In this document: piece after piece, positions 8,690 through 17,139 of the stretch
How the letters are laid out: the number at the start of each line of letters is the position of its first letter
Numbering within the stretch: position 1 is the stretch's first letter
Origin: Alcanivorax sp.
GTDB taxonomy: Bacteria; Pseudomonadota; Gammaproteobacteria; Pseudomonadales; Alcanivoracaceae
Length of the DNA stretch: 64,000 nucleotides
Assembly: GCF_019431375.1 (NCBI RefSeq)
Contig: NZ_CP080267.1
Span: 3,338,501-3,402,500 of the forward strand
Reading direction: 5' to 3'
The notes under the pieces: generated by a model
What the model saw: the letters and a program-made list of their open reading frames with translations, nothing else
Database searches by the model: none
Told to the model about the DNA's origin: nothing
Made by a program: the position numbers and the translations under genes

Positions 8690-9166
8690 ATGCAACGCAT
8701 ACCAATGACCGCCAAGGGCGCAGATGCCCTGCGTGCGGAGCTGGAGAAGCTGAAGCGGGAAGATCGCCCGCGCATTACTGCGGCCATTGCCGAGGCCCGT
8801 GAGCACGGTGATCTGAAAGAAAATGCGGAATACCATGCGGCCCGTGAGCAGCAGGGGTTCTGCGAGGGGCGCATCAACGAGATCGAGTCGAAGCTGGGCG
8901 CTGCCCAGATCATTGATATCACCGAACTGGAAAACACTGGCAAGGTCATCTTCGGCGTCACCGTGACCATCATTGATGTGGATACCGACGAAGAGAAGGT
9001 CTACCAGATCGTTGGTGACGACGAGGCCAACATCAAGCAGGGCAAGCTGAGCGTCAATTCCCCCATCGCCCGTGGCCTGATTGGCCGGGAAGAAGGGGAT
9101 GTGGTGCAAATCGATACTCCCGGGGGCACTCGCGAGTATGAGGTCGACAAGGTCGAGCACATCTGA
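8690..9166 (+). CDS. greA: Transcription elongation factor GreA
   Basis: 158 residues, the normal length. GreA enters the RNA polymerase secondary channel and stimulates cleavage of backtracked RNA. The N-terminal coiled coil includes EHGDLKENAEYHAAREQQ with the acidic tip residues, and the C-terminal FKBP-like domain carries NSPIARGLIGREEGD. Starts at the ATG after GACGAGGACA, 65 bases after carB. Followed by a strong terminator at 9196. Confidence 0.98.
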   Translation: MQRIPMTAKGADALRAELEKLKREDRPRITAAIAEAREHGDLKENAEYHAAREQQGFCEGRINEIESKLGAAQIIDITELENTGKVIFGVTVTIIDVDTDEEKVYQIVGDDEANIKQGKLSVNSPIARGLIGREEGDVVQIDTPGGTREYEVDKVEHI

Positions 9167-9195
9167 GGTGGCAGTCTCAATGTGTAAGGCAAAAG

Positions 9196-9224
9196 AAAAA
9201 GGCGACGTTTAACGTCGCCTTTTT
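9196..9224 (+). terminator. Intrinsic terminator after greA
   Basis: AAAAAGGCGACGTT pairs with AACGTCGCCTTTTT around a single-base loop region, followed by T-rich sequence. The A-run on the 5' side also lets it serve yhbY transcription converging from the - strand. Confidence 0.85.
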
Positions 9225-9257
9225 CATAAGTTCCAGCGTGAAACCGCCAGGCGGCAG

Positions 9258-9572
9258 TTACGCGTCCTGATAGCGCAGGATGTTGGATAGTTTCGGGTTG
9301 GGCTTCTGTGCTGGCCGGTAGAGCAGGGCGATGTTGCCGATGCGCTGGATCAGCTCCGCGCTGCCTTTTTCGCTCAGGGCCTGGACAATGGCGGCCCGGT
9401 CGTCGCGGGTCTCCGCATTGACCTTCACCTTGATCAGTTCGTGATCTTCCAGGCGCAGGTTCAGCTCCTCAACGAAGGTTTCGGTAAGGCCTTTGCCGCC
9501 GAAGATGAGCACGGGTTTGAGATGGTGGCCAATACGGCGCAGCCGTTTGATGTCCTGTTGCGATAGCGGCAC
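9258..9572 (-). CDS. yhbY: YhbY/CRS1-family RNA-binding protein
   Basis: 104 residues from the GTG at 9572, which follows CTGGAG by seven bases; a TTG at 9593 is an alternative. A single CRM domain fills the protein, with the GGKGLTE loop and HELIKVKV strand typical of YhbY, which binds pre-50S ribosomal particles. Divergent from rlmE, another 50S assembly gene, as in Pseudomonas and E. coli. Ends facing the greA terminator. Confidence 0.93.
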   Translation of the reverse strand: MPLSQQDIKRLRRIGHHLKPVLIFGGKGLTETFVEELNLRLEDHELIKVKVNAETRDDRAAIVQALSEKGSAELIQRIGNIALLYRPAQKPNPKLSNILRYQDA

Positions 9573-9731
9573 GGTGAGGCTCCAGAGCTGCAAGGTGTCG
9601 CCAGCGGGGCGACACAGGAAATAAGGGAATGTCCGGGTTGCCCCGACAGTGGGCGTATTCTACGGGTTAGCAAAGTGAAAAGCAGCCGTTACGCATGGGA
9701 ACGGCAAACCGGGTGGGCGAGGTAATCTCTG

Positions 9732-10358
9732 ATGGCGAAATCAAGCCGTTCCAAAACCAGCAAGGCCTGGCTCAAGGAGCATTTCAGCGACCAGTGGGTG
9801 GCGAAGGCCCAGGCGGAGGGCTATCGCTCCCGCGCCAGCTTCAAGCTGCTGGAGATGAACGAGAAAGACCGCCTGTTCCGGCCTGGCATGACGGTGCTGG
9901 ATCTGGGGGCGGCGCCGGGTGGCTGGTCCCAGGTGGCGGGCCGGCTGATGGGTTCACACGGCACTGTTATCGCCAGCGATATTCTGCCCATGGATGCTCT
10001 GCCGGATGTGACCTTCATCGAAGGGGATTTTCGCGAGGATGCAGTGTATGAGCAAATTCTTGCGGCGCTCGGGGATCGCAAGGCAGACCTTGTAATGTCC
10101 GATATGGCCCCCAATATGAGTGGTAACAAGGGCGTGGATCAGCCGCGGGCCATGTATCTGGCGGAACTGGCACTGGATATGGCCGAGCGGGTACTGGAAC
10201 CGGATGGCCAGTTTCTGGTCAAGGTATTCCAGGGCGAAGGTTTCGAGGAGTACCGGCAGATGCTGTTGCAGCGGTTTCACCGGGTCGTCAGCCGCAAGCC
10301 GGCAGCCAGCCGGGCCCGTTCCACCGAGGTGTACCAACTGGCCAGTGGTCTGAAATAG
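9732..10358 (+). CDS. rlmE: 23S rRNA 2'-O-methyltransferase E
   Basis: 208 residues. Rossmann-fold methyltransferase that modifies U2552 of 23S rRNA using S-adenosylmethionine. The cofactor motif VLDLGAAPGGWSQVA is near residues 55-70, the acidic motif SDMAPNMSG near 123, and the catalytic Lys near 160 (FLVKVFQGEG). Preceded by its divergent neighbour yhbY and followed by ftsH, the usual heat-shock-linked pair (ftsJ-ftsH). Confidence 0.96.
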   Translation: MAKSSRSKTSKAWLKEHFSDQWVAKAQAEGYRSRASFKLLEMNEKDRLFRPGMTVLDLGAAPGGWSQVAGRLMGSHGTVIASDILPMDALPDVTFIEGDFREDAVYEQILAALGDRKADLVMSDMAPNMSGNKGVDQPRAMYLAELALDMAERVLEPDGQFLVKVFQGEGFEEYRQMLLQRFHRVVSRKPAASRARSTEVYQLASGLK

Positions 10359-10485
10359 GCCGTGAAAATGCCGTAAAATGGCTGTTTTGCTGTCCGAACC
10401 GGCATTACGCAGGGTTCGGCAAATGGTGTAAGGTGTAAGTTCGTTATTGTGCGCGTGAAGCGCCCGGAATTGATCGAGGTCTCCC

Positions 10486-12402
10486 TTGAACGACATGACC
10501 AAGAATATTGTGCTGTGGCTGGTAATTGCCGGCGTACTTTACGTGGTGGCATCCAGCATCAGCACCCAGCCTGCAACAACCAGTATTCCCTACTCGGACT
10601 TTATCTCGCGGGTAGAGAGTGGTGACGTGCAGGAAGCCAAGATCGGCGAAAGCGCGATTACCGGCACCTACAAGGATGGCAGCCAGTTCAAGACGGTGAA
10701 ACCGCCGACACTGGATACCAACCTGATGCCCACGCTGATCCAGAACAAGGTGAATGTGGTGGGTGTGGAGCCGGAGCGTCAGGGCTTCCTGATGCAGTTG
10801 TTCCTGTCAGTACTGCCGATCCTGATTATTCTCGCCATCTTTATCTTCTTCATGCGTCAGATGCAGGGCGGTGGTAAAGGGGGCGGTGGCCCCATGACGT
10901 TCGGTAAATCCAAAGCCAAGTTGCTCGGAGAAGACCAGATCAAGACCACTTTTGCTGATGTGGCGGGCGTGGAAGAAGCCAAAGAAGAGGTCCAGGAGCT
11001 TGTCGAGTTCCTGCGTGACCCGGCCAAATTCCAGCGCCTGGGTGGCAAGATTCCCCGCGGCGTACTGATGGTGGGCTCGCCGGGTACCGGTAAGACTCTG
11101 CTGGCCAAGGCCATTGCCGGCGAAGCCAAGGTGCCGTTCTTCAGCATTTCCGGTTCCGACTTTGTGGAAATGTTCGTGGGTGTGGGCGCCAGCCGTGTGC
11201 GTGACATGTTCGAGCAGGCCAAGAAACATTCTCCCTGCATCATCTTCATTGACGAGATTGATGCGGTGGGCCGCTCCCGGGGTGCCGGGGTCGGCGGTGG
11301 CCACGACGAGCGTGAGCAGACTCTCAACCAGTTGCTTGTGGAAATGGATGGCTTTGACGGGAATGAGGGCATCATCGTTATCGCCGCGACCAACCGTCCT
11401 GACGTGCTGGATCCGGCGCTGTTGCGCCCGGGCCGTTTTGACCGTCAGGTGACCGTTCCATTGCCGGATATCCGTGGTCGGGAGCATGTGCTCAAGGTGC
11501 ATATGCGTCAGGTGCCGATCTCTGAAGATGTGGATCCCGGTGTGATTGCCCGCGGTACGCCGGGTTTCTCCGGCGCTGACCTGGCGAACCTGGTCAATGA
11601 GGCTGCCCTGTTCGCGGCCCGAGCCAACAAGCGCATGGTTTCCATGGAAGAGTTCGAGAAAGCCAAGGACAAGATCCTGATGGGCGCGGAACGTCGTTCC
11701 ATGGTGATGAGCGAGAAAGAGAAGCTGAATACGGCTTATCACGAGGCGGGTCACGCCATTGTTGGCCGTTTGGTGCCTGAGCATGATCCGGTCTACAAGG
11801 TAAGCATCATTCCCCGTGGCCGTGCCCTGGGTGTGACCATGTACCTGCCGGAAGAAGATCGATACTCCCAGTCAAAGCGTGGGTTGGAATCCTCCATCTG
11901 TTCGCTCTATGGCGGGCGTCTGGCGGAGGAGATGACGCTGGGATTTGATGGCGTTACCACCGGGGCGTCCAATGATATTGAGCGTGCCACCAAGCTGGCC
12001 CGTGCCATGGTCACCAAGTGGGGCCTGAGCGAGAAGCTGGGCCCGCTGGCCTACGAGGAAGAAGAGGGTGAGGTCTTCCTGGGTAAACAGATGTCCCAGC
12101 GCAAGCACATGTCCGAGCAGACCGCCGAAGAAATTGACCGCGAAGTGCGGGCGATCATCGACAGCTGTTACGGCCGTGCCAAGCAAATTCTTGAAGACAA
12201 CCGCGACAAGCTGGATCTGATGGCGGAAGCGTTGATGCAGTACGAAACCATCGATGCCAACCAGATTGAGGACATCATGACCGGTCACAAGCCGCGCCCG
12301 CCGAAAGACTGGCGTGATCAGGGGCCGGGTAATGGCACCGCCGCCAGCGGTGACAAGGAGCCGGGCGACGATGCCATCGGTGGACCTGCCAATACCCATT
12401 GA
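10486..12402 (+). CDS. ftsH: ATP-dependent zinc metalloprotease FtsH
   Basis: 638 residues. Two N-terminal membrane spans (about 8-24 and 102-121) flank a small periplasmic domain; then come the AAA ATPase and the M41 peptidase with zinc motif HEAGH near residue 421. FtsH degrades membrane and regulatory proteins at the inner membrane. The Walker A reads GSPGTGKT where E. coli has GPPGTGKT. The start is TTG 10486, six bases after GAGG; ATG 10495 is a possible alternative. The C-terminal tail is Gly/Asp-rich and variable. Confidence 0.97.
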   Translation: MNDMTKNIVLWLVIAGVLYVVASSISTQPATTSIPYSDFISRVESGDVQEAKIGESAITGTYKDGSQFKTVKPPTLDTNLMPTLIQNKVNVVGVEPERQGFLMQLFLSVLPILIILAIFIFFMRQMQGGGKGGGGPMTFGKSKAKLLGEDQIKTTFADVAGVEEAKEEVQELVEFLRDPAKFQRLGGKIPRGVLMVGSPGTGKTLLAKAIAGEAKVPFFSISGSDFVEMFVGVGASRVRDMFEQAKKHSPCIIFIDEIDAVGRSRGAGVGGGHDEREQTLNQLLVEMDGFDGNEGIIVIAATNRPDVLDPALLRPGRFDRQVTVPLPDIRGREHVLKVHMRQVPISEDVDPGVIARGTPGFSGADLANLVNEAALFAARANKRMVSMEEFEKAKDKILMGAERRSMVMSEKEKLNTAYHEAGHAIVGRLVPEHDPVYKVSIIPRGRALGVTMYLPEEDRYSQSKRGLESSICSLYGGRLAEEMTLGFDGVTTGASNDIERATKLARAMVTKWGLSEKLGPLAYEEEEGEVFLGKQMSQRKHMSEQTAEEIDREVRAIIDSCYGRAKQILEDNRDKLDLMAEALMQYETIDANQIEDIMTGHKPRPPKDWRDQGPGNGTAASGDKEPGDDAIGGPANTH

Positions 12403-12414
12403 TTCCTCTGATCC

Positions 12415-13269
12415 ATGATTGAAACGCTGACCTGTGGGGCGCGGACACTAGACCTGTCCGCGCCTGTCGTTATGGGGATACTGAACGTAACCCCGGATTC
12501 CTTTTCTGATGGTGGGCGCTTTACCGAGCGGGATGCTGCCCTGCGTCAGGCTGAGCGAATGCTGGCGGACGGCGCAGCCATTATTGATGTGGGGGGGGAG
12601 TCCACCCGCCCCGGTGCTGCGCCGGTGTCCGAACAGCAGGAACTGGATAGGGTGGTGCCGGTGGTCGAGGCCCTGGCTGGCGAGCTCGGCGCCCTGGTGT
12701 CCGTGGATACCAGCACAGCGGCGGTGATCCGTGATGCTGCCGCTGTTGGCGCGGGCATGATCAATGATGTGCGCGCCCTGCGCCGCCCCGGCGCGCTGGA
12801 GGCGGCCGCGGCCAGCGGATTGCCAGTGTGTCTGATGCACATGCTTGGCGAGCCCGGCAACATGCAGGATGATCCCCGTTATCAGGATGTCACTGCCGAG
12901 GTGGTCGATTTTCTGCGTCAGCGCATCGCCGCCTGTGAGCAGGCTGGCATTCCCCGGGAGCGGCTCCTGATCGATCCGGGTTTTGGCTTTGCCAAGACCG
13001 TGACGCACAATCTTACCCTGATGAATGAGATGGCCGCGCTGCAGGCGCTGGCGTTGCCAATCCTGATCGGCGTTTCGCGCAAGTCCCTGTTTGGTAAACT
13101 GCTGGGCCGGGAAGTGAATGAGCGATTGCCGGCCAGTCTGGCCGCGGCTGTCATCTGTATTGAGCGCGGGGCCATGATTGTCCGTGCCCATGATGTGCAG
13201 GAAACCGTGGATGTGGTGCGCTTCGCCCACGCCGTCAGGCAATCAGGCGACAGTGATCGCATAATCTAA
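12415..13269 (+). CDS. folP: Dihydropteroate synthase
   Basis: 284 residues. Condenses p-aminobenzoate with dihydropterin pyrophosphate in folate synthesis; the sulfonamide target. Signature segments are visible: MGILNVTPDSFSDGG (about 21-35), GGESTRPGA (about 61-69) and DPGFGFAKT (about 186-194). It begins 12 bases after ftsH stops, with a weak ribosome site, so it is probably coupled to ftsH expression. glmM follows 17 bases later, matching the E. coli and Pseudomonas ftsH-folP-glmM order. Confidence 0.97.
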   Translation: MIETLTCGARTLDLSAPVVMGILNVTPDSFSDGGRFTERDAALRQAERMLADGAAIIDVGGESTRPGAAPVSEQQELDRVVPVVEALAGELGALVSVDTSTAAVIRDAAAVGAGMINDVRALRRPGALEAAAASGLPVCLMHMLGEPGNMQDDPRYQDVTAEVVDFLRQRIAACEQAGIPRERLLIDPGFGFAKTVTHNLTLMNEMAALQALALPILIGVSRKSLFGKLLGREVNERLPASLAAAVICIERGAMIVRAHDVQETVDVVRFAHAVRQSGDSDRII

Positions 13270-13286
13270 TCGCACAAGGAGTAGTC

Positions 13287-14621
13287 ATGGCGCGTAAGTA
13301 TTTCGGGACGGATGGCGTGCGAGGCACGGTAGGGCAGTTCCCTATTACCCCGGATTTCGTGCTCAAGCTGGGCTGGGCGGCCGGCAAGGTGCTGGCGGCA
13401 CACGGTGGCAGCAAAATCCTGATTGGCAAGGACACCCGCATTTCCGGGTACATGTTCGAGTCAGCGCTGGAGGCCGGCATTTCTGCTGCGGGCGTCGATG
13501 TGCGTCTGCTTGGCCCCTTGCCGACCCCGGGCATCGCCTACCTGACCCGCACCCTGTCGGCACAGGCCGGCATTGTTATTTCTGCATCCCACAATGCCTA
13601 TACCGACAATGGCATCAAGTTCTTTGGGGCGGATGGGCGCAAGCTCAATGATGAGATTGAGCTTGAGATCGAGCGTCTGCTGGATGAAGACATGTCGGTG
13701 GTGGCGACTGATCAGATTGGTAAGGTGCGTCGGATTGATGATGCCCGTGGTCGTTATATCGAATTCTGCAAGAGTACCGTGCCGGGTCTGAATCTGAGTG
13801 GAATGAAGATCGTGGTCGACACTGCCAATGGTGCGGCATACCACATTGCTCCGGATGTGTTCGAGGAGCTAGGCGCCGAGGTGGTGGCCATGGCCAATAC
13901 CCCGGACGGTTTCAATATCAACCGTGATTGTGGCTCCACCCATCCGGAGCAGCTGCAGCAGCGGGTGCTGGACGAAAAAGCCGACCTGGGTGTGGCTCTG
14001 GATGGCGACGCAGACCGGCTGATCATGGTTGACCACACAGGCAAGTTGGTTGATGGCGATCAGTTGCTGTTTGTAGTGGCCCGGGACCGCAAGGAGAGCG
14101 GTGCAGATCTGCCCGGCGTGGTTGGCACCCTGATGTCCAACTTTGGTCTTGAGTTGGCGCTGCAGGCGCTGGATATCGAGTTCGTGCGCGCCAAGGTGGG
14201 TGACCGTTACGTGATGGAACAGCTTGACCAGCGTGGCTGGTTGATCGGTGGTGAATCCTCCGGCCATCTGGTTTGTCTGGATTGTACTTCCACCGGCGAT
14301 GGTACGGTTTCTGCCCTGCAGGTGCTGGCGGCACTGTCCCGCCGTGACCAGAGCCTGGCGGAGGCGGTGGCAGATGTGGTGCTGATGCCCCAGACCATGA
14401 TCAATGTGCGTGGTCCGAACCGTGATGGCTTTATGGAAAAGGCTGAAGTGAAGGCCGCCATGGCAGAGGTGGAACAAAAGCTCGGCGGTAATGGCCGAAT
14501 TCTGCTGCGCCCCTCTGGTACCGAGCCGCTGGTGCGAGTGATGATCGAGGGCAAAGATCCGGATCAGGTGGCCGCCCTGTGCCGCGATCTGGCGGATGTG
14601 GTGGAAAAGGCGATTGCATGA
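13287..14621 (+). CDS. glmM: Phosphoglucosamine mutase
   Basis: 444 residues. Converts glucosamine-6-phosphate to glucosamine-1-phosphate for UDP-GlcNAc and cell-wall synthesis. The active phosphoserine is in ISASHNAYTDNGIKFF (Ser near 101), the metal loop is DGDADR near 241-246, and the sugar-binding GGESSGH and phosphate-binding RPSGTEPLVRVM segments are present. The ATG is preceded by AAGGAG. Complete; lies between folP and tpiA. Confidence 0.97.
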   Translation: MARKYFGTDGVRGTVGQFPITPDFVLKLGWAAGKVLAAHGGSKILIGKDTRISGYMFESALEAGISAAGVDVRLLGPLPTPGIAYLTRTLSAQAGIVISASHNAYTDNGIKFFGADGRKLNDEIELEIERLLDEDMSVVATDQIGKVRRIDDARGRYIEFCKSTVPGLNLSGMKIVVDTANGAAYHIAPDVFEELGAEVVAMANTPDGFNINRDCGSTHPEQLQQRVLDEKADLGVALDGDADRLIMVDHTGKLVDGDQLLFVVARDRKESGADLPGVVGTLMSNFGLELALQALDIEFVRAKVGDRYVMEQLDQRGWLIGGESSGHLVCLDCTSTGDGTVSALQVLAALSRRDQSLAEAVADVVLMPQTMINVRGPNRDGFMEKAEVKAAMAEVEQKLGGNGRILLRPSGTEPLVRVMIEGKDPDQVAALCRDLADVVEKAIA

Positions 14622-14663
14622 TAACGCTGGGCCTCCGGCATTTTTATATCCAAGGAATAACAG

Positions 14664-15410
14664 ATGACATCAAGAACACCGCTGGTTGCCGGTAACTGGA
14701 AAATGAACGGGCGCCAGGGGCTGCTTGCCGAAATGGCAGAGGCCCTGGCTGGCTACAATGGCGTGGCGAAGGTGGTGATCTGTCCGCCTTACCCTTACCT
14801 GGCTGCGGCCAGATCTGTGATGCCGGCAGCCATTGGGGTGGGAGGTCAGAACCTGAGTGACCAGGAAGATGGCGCCTTCACCGGTGAAGTGTCTGCACCC
14901 ATGCTTGCCGAGGTAGGCTGTGGCCATGTGATTGTTGGCCATTCCGAGCGTCGTGCGTTGTACGGAGAAACCGACGCGGTGATCGCCGACAAGTTTTCCC
15001 GTGCCCAGGCTGCCGGTCTTGTGCCGATCCTCTGTGTGGGCGAAACCCTGGAAGAGCGTGAGGCCGGTAATACCGAAGCCGTGGTTTGCGGGCAGTTGCA
15101 GGCAGTAGTGGATGCGGTAGGTATTGCCGCTTTCGGCAGCGCCGTGGTGGCCTACGAGCCTGTGTGGGCCATCGGTACCGGTAGAACGGCCAGCCCGGAG
15201 CAGGCCCAGGAGGTGCACGCCTCACTGCGCGCCTCATTGGCGAAAAACGATCCGGATATCGCTGAATCGCTGTGCTTGCTTTACGGCGGCAGTGTAAAGG
15301 CGGATAATGCCGCCCTTCTGTTTGCCCAGTCAGACATCGATGGGGGTCTGATAGGCGGGGCATCGTTAACAGCCGACAGTTTTATAGCTATCTGTCAGGC
15401 GGCGGAATAA
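14664..15410 (+). CDS. tpiA: Triosephosphate isomerase
   Basis: 248-residue TIM barrel that interconverts dihydroxyacetone phosphate and glyceraldehyde-3-phosphate. Substrate Lys in GNWKMNG (about 10-16), catalytic His in VGHSERR (about 93-99), catalytic Glu in AYEPVWAIGTG (about 163-173) and phosphate loop YGGSVKADN. ATG follows AAGGAATAACAG. secG starts 10 bases after its stop, as in many gammaproteobacteria. Confidence 0.97.
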   Translation: MTSRTPLVAGNWKMNGRQGLLAEMAEALAGYNGVAKVVICPPYPYLAAARSVMPAAIGVGGQNLSDQEDGAFTGEVSAPMLAEVGCGHVIVGHSERRALYGETDAVIADKFSRAQAAGLVPILCVGETLEEREAGNTEAVVCGQLQAVVDAVGIAAFGSAVVAYEPVWAIGTGRTASPEQAQEVHASLRASLAKNDPDIAESLCLLYGGSVKADNAALLFAQSDIDGGLIGGASLTADSFIAICQAAE

Positions 15411-15420
15411 TAGAGTCATT

Positions 15421-15867
15421 ATGGATATTGTTGTTCATGTAGTGCACGTGCTGGCGGCCCTTGGCCTGATCGGGCTGGTGCTGATTCAGCACGGTAAAGG
15501 TGCCGACGCCGGTGCCTCTTTTGGTGGCGGTGGCTCCCAGACTGTATTTGGCAGTGCCGGGTCGGCCAACTTCCTGACTCGTGCCACAGCGTTGCTGGCG
15601 GTGGTGTTCTTCGTCACCAGCATGGGCCTGGCCTGGATGGCTCGCCAGGAAGCTGAGGGTGTGCGCAGCTACCTGCCGGAACTGGAAACCCTTGAGCAGC
15701 AGGAAGAGGATGTGCCGGCTGCTCCGGCGGATTCCGAGGTGCCGGCTACCATGTCTGAAGTGCCAGTGGCATCGGATGATGCGCAGGCGCAAAAAGAGGT
15801 TTCAGATGTGCCGCAAGCTGGGGTAGAATCCCCGGCCCCGACTGAAGTGCCTCAGTCGGAACAGTGA
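15421..15867 (+). CDS. secG: Protein translocase subunit SecG, with long acidic tail
   Basis: 148 residues, compared with about 110 in E. coli. Two membrane spans (about 4-22 and 54-72) flank a Gly/Ser loop containing GGGGSQTVFGS, typical of SecG, which assists the SecYEG channel. Beyond residue 80 there is a roughly 65-residue tail rich in Glu, Pro, Ala and Val with repeated VP and SEVP units, not present in E. coli SecG. The tail is predicted to be disordered. Followed 14 bases later by tRNA-Leu, a common arrangement. Confidence 0.94.
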   Translation: MDIVVHVVHVLAALGLIGLVLIQHGKGADAGASFGGGGSQTVFGSAGSANFLTRATALLAVVFFVTSMGLAWMARQEAEGVRSYLPELETLEQQEEDVPAAPADSEVPATMSEVPVASDDAQAQKEVSDVPQAGVESPAPTEVPQSEQ

Positions 15868-15881
15868 TCAAAGCGTTCTTT

Positions 15882-15967
15882 GCCGAAGTGGTGGAATTGG
15901 TAGACACGCTATCTTGAGGGGGTAGTGAGCTTCGCTCGTGCCGGTTCAAGTCCGGCCTTCGGCACCA
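15882..15967 (+). tRNA. tRNA-Leu (anticodon GAG)
   Basis: 86 nt including an encoded CCA end. The acceptor stem GCCGAAG/CTTCGGC is perfect, the anticodon loop TTGAGGG gives GAG (reads CUC/CUU), a long variable arm typical of class II tRNAs follows (GTGAGCTTCGCTCGT), and the T arm is CCGGTTCAAGTCCGG. Lies directly after secG, as in Pseudomonas and E. coli. Confidence 0.97.
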
Positions 15968-16237
15968 ATTTGGAAAAGAGATCCGTGGGTGGATCTCGGC
16001 TCAAACCGATCCTGGCAGTGCGACTAATTGCCGATCGGGTGCGATGAAAATGTTTTGTCATCGCAGTATGGCATGAAGTGATGGTTTTTGTGCCAGCCCT
16101 CGGGGCGATGTGTGCGGCGACAGGCGGCAGATATGCGTTCCGATAGAGTAAGCGCTGCGGCGTTTACGGGTGCAGCGAGGCGATCGCTTCTTGTTGTGCT
16201 AAGGCAGCGAAAAATAAATGTTTTTTTCGCATCTGCC
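15968..16237. other. Non-coding stretch between tRNA-Leu and the metY promoter
   Basis: No credible reading frame. It contains a hairpin GCGATGA/TCATCGC (16041-16064) without a clear T-run, which could end or process the secG-tRNA-Leu transcript. Otherwise I see only generic sequence upstream of the next promoter. Confidence 0.5.
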
Positions 16238-16266
16238 TTGACAGGGTGAGCGCCTCTAAGTACTAT
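16238..16266 (+). promoter_or_regulatory. Strong sigma-70 promoter for the metY-rimP-nusA-infB operon
   Basis: TTGACA at 16238-16243 is a perfect -35 box; 17 bases later TACTAT (16261-16266) is a five-of-six -10 box. Transcription would start near 16273, about 120 nt before tRNA-fMet. The leader contains a hairpin GATCTGTA/TACAGATC at 16334-16359. Confidence 0.75.
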
Positions 16267-16394
16267 TTGCGCTCGATATTTGAGGCGGGTTGAACGCTTG
16301 GATTAGCAGGATTCAATCAGCCAGAACCGAAAAGATCTGTACTCACCAGAATACAGATCGAGTGCCGAGGGGCGCTAAAGGTTCAACGGTTTAT

Positions 16395-16471
<77 letters not shown>

Positions 16472-16505
16472 CTTAGAGGAACCAGCTTCGGCTGGTTCAA
16501 AGCGG

Positions 16506-16536
16506 ACAAAAGGCCCCTCTAGCAGGGGCCTTTTGT
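16506..16536 (+). terminator. Terminator-like hairpin between tRNA-fMet and rimP
   Basis: ACAAAAGGCCCCT pairs with AGGGGCCTTTTGT around CTAGC, a 13-bp stem with T-run. A smaller ACCAGC/GCTGGT hairpin with a TTCG loop precedes it. It probably ends part of the tRNA transcripts and lets the rest read into rimP-nusA-infB, as at E. coli metY. Confidence 0.75.
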
Positions 16537-16644
16537 TATCCGCAGCAGTGGAATGGGCGGTGGATGTGCGGTCGATTGCATGGCTTCCTTGCAGTCGCTG
16601 TAATGTCCCCAAGCCCATTTTTTGTTTGTACTGTCGGAAAGGAC

Positions 16645-17100
16645 ATGTCGAAACGCGTAGAACAATTGACGGAGCTTCTGGCTCCGGTCGTTGAAGACTT
16701 GGGCTTCGTGCTTTGGGGTATTGAACATATCCAGGGGCGCGGGGCCGTTTTGCGTGTCTATATCGACCATGAAGACGGTATTACAGTAGACAACTGCGCG
16801 GCGGTGAGTCACGAAATCAGCGGCGTGCTGGATGTGGAAGATCCGATACCTGGCGAATACAACCTTGAGGTGTCCTCGCCGGGCATGGATCGACCCATGT
16901 TTGATATTGCGCAATATGCCGACTATATCGGTGAAGACGTTCAGCTGAAGTTGCTGGCGCCGGTATCTGGCAAGCGTAAAATGACGGCGGCCATTGTGGC
17001 CGTGGATGGCGAAACGCTGGTGGTGGAGCTTGATGGCGACACCCTGCGTATTCCTTACAGTCAGGTAGATCGTGCCCGGTTGCAGCCTCGCTTCGACTGA
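16645..17100 (+). CDS. rimP: Ribosome maturation factor RimP
   Basis: 151 residues from the ATG at 16645, which follows GGAAAGGAC; longer in-frame starts add an unrelated leader. RimP aids 30S assembly around S12. N-terminal alpha/beta domain with LRVYIDHEDGITVDNCAAVS and VSSPGMDRP (about 85-93), then a C-terminal SH3-like domain ending in IPYSQVDRARL. First protein gene of the expression operon, 39 bases before nusA. Confidence 0.96.
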   Translation: MSKRVEQLTELLAPVVEDLGFVLWGIEHIQGRGAVLRVYIDHEDGITVDNCAAVSHEISGVLDVEDPIPGEYNLEVSSPGMDRPMFDIAQYADYIGEDVQLKLLAPVSGKRKMTAAIVAVDGETLVVELDGDTLRIPYSQVDRARLQPRFD

Positions 17101-17139
17101 GCACGCCCTGAAGAACTTTGTCTTTGTAAAGGCCTGGCC

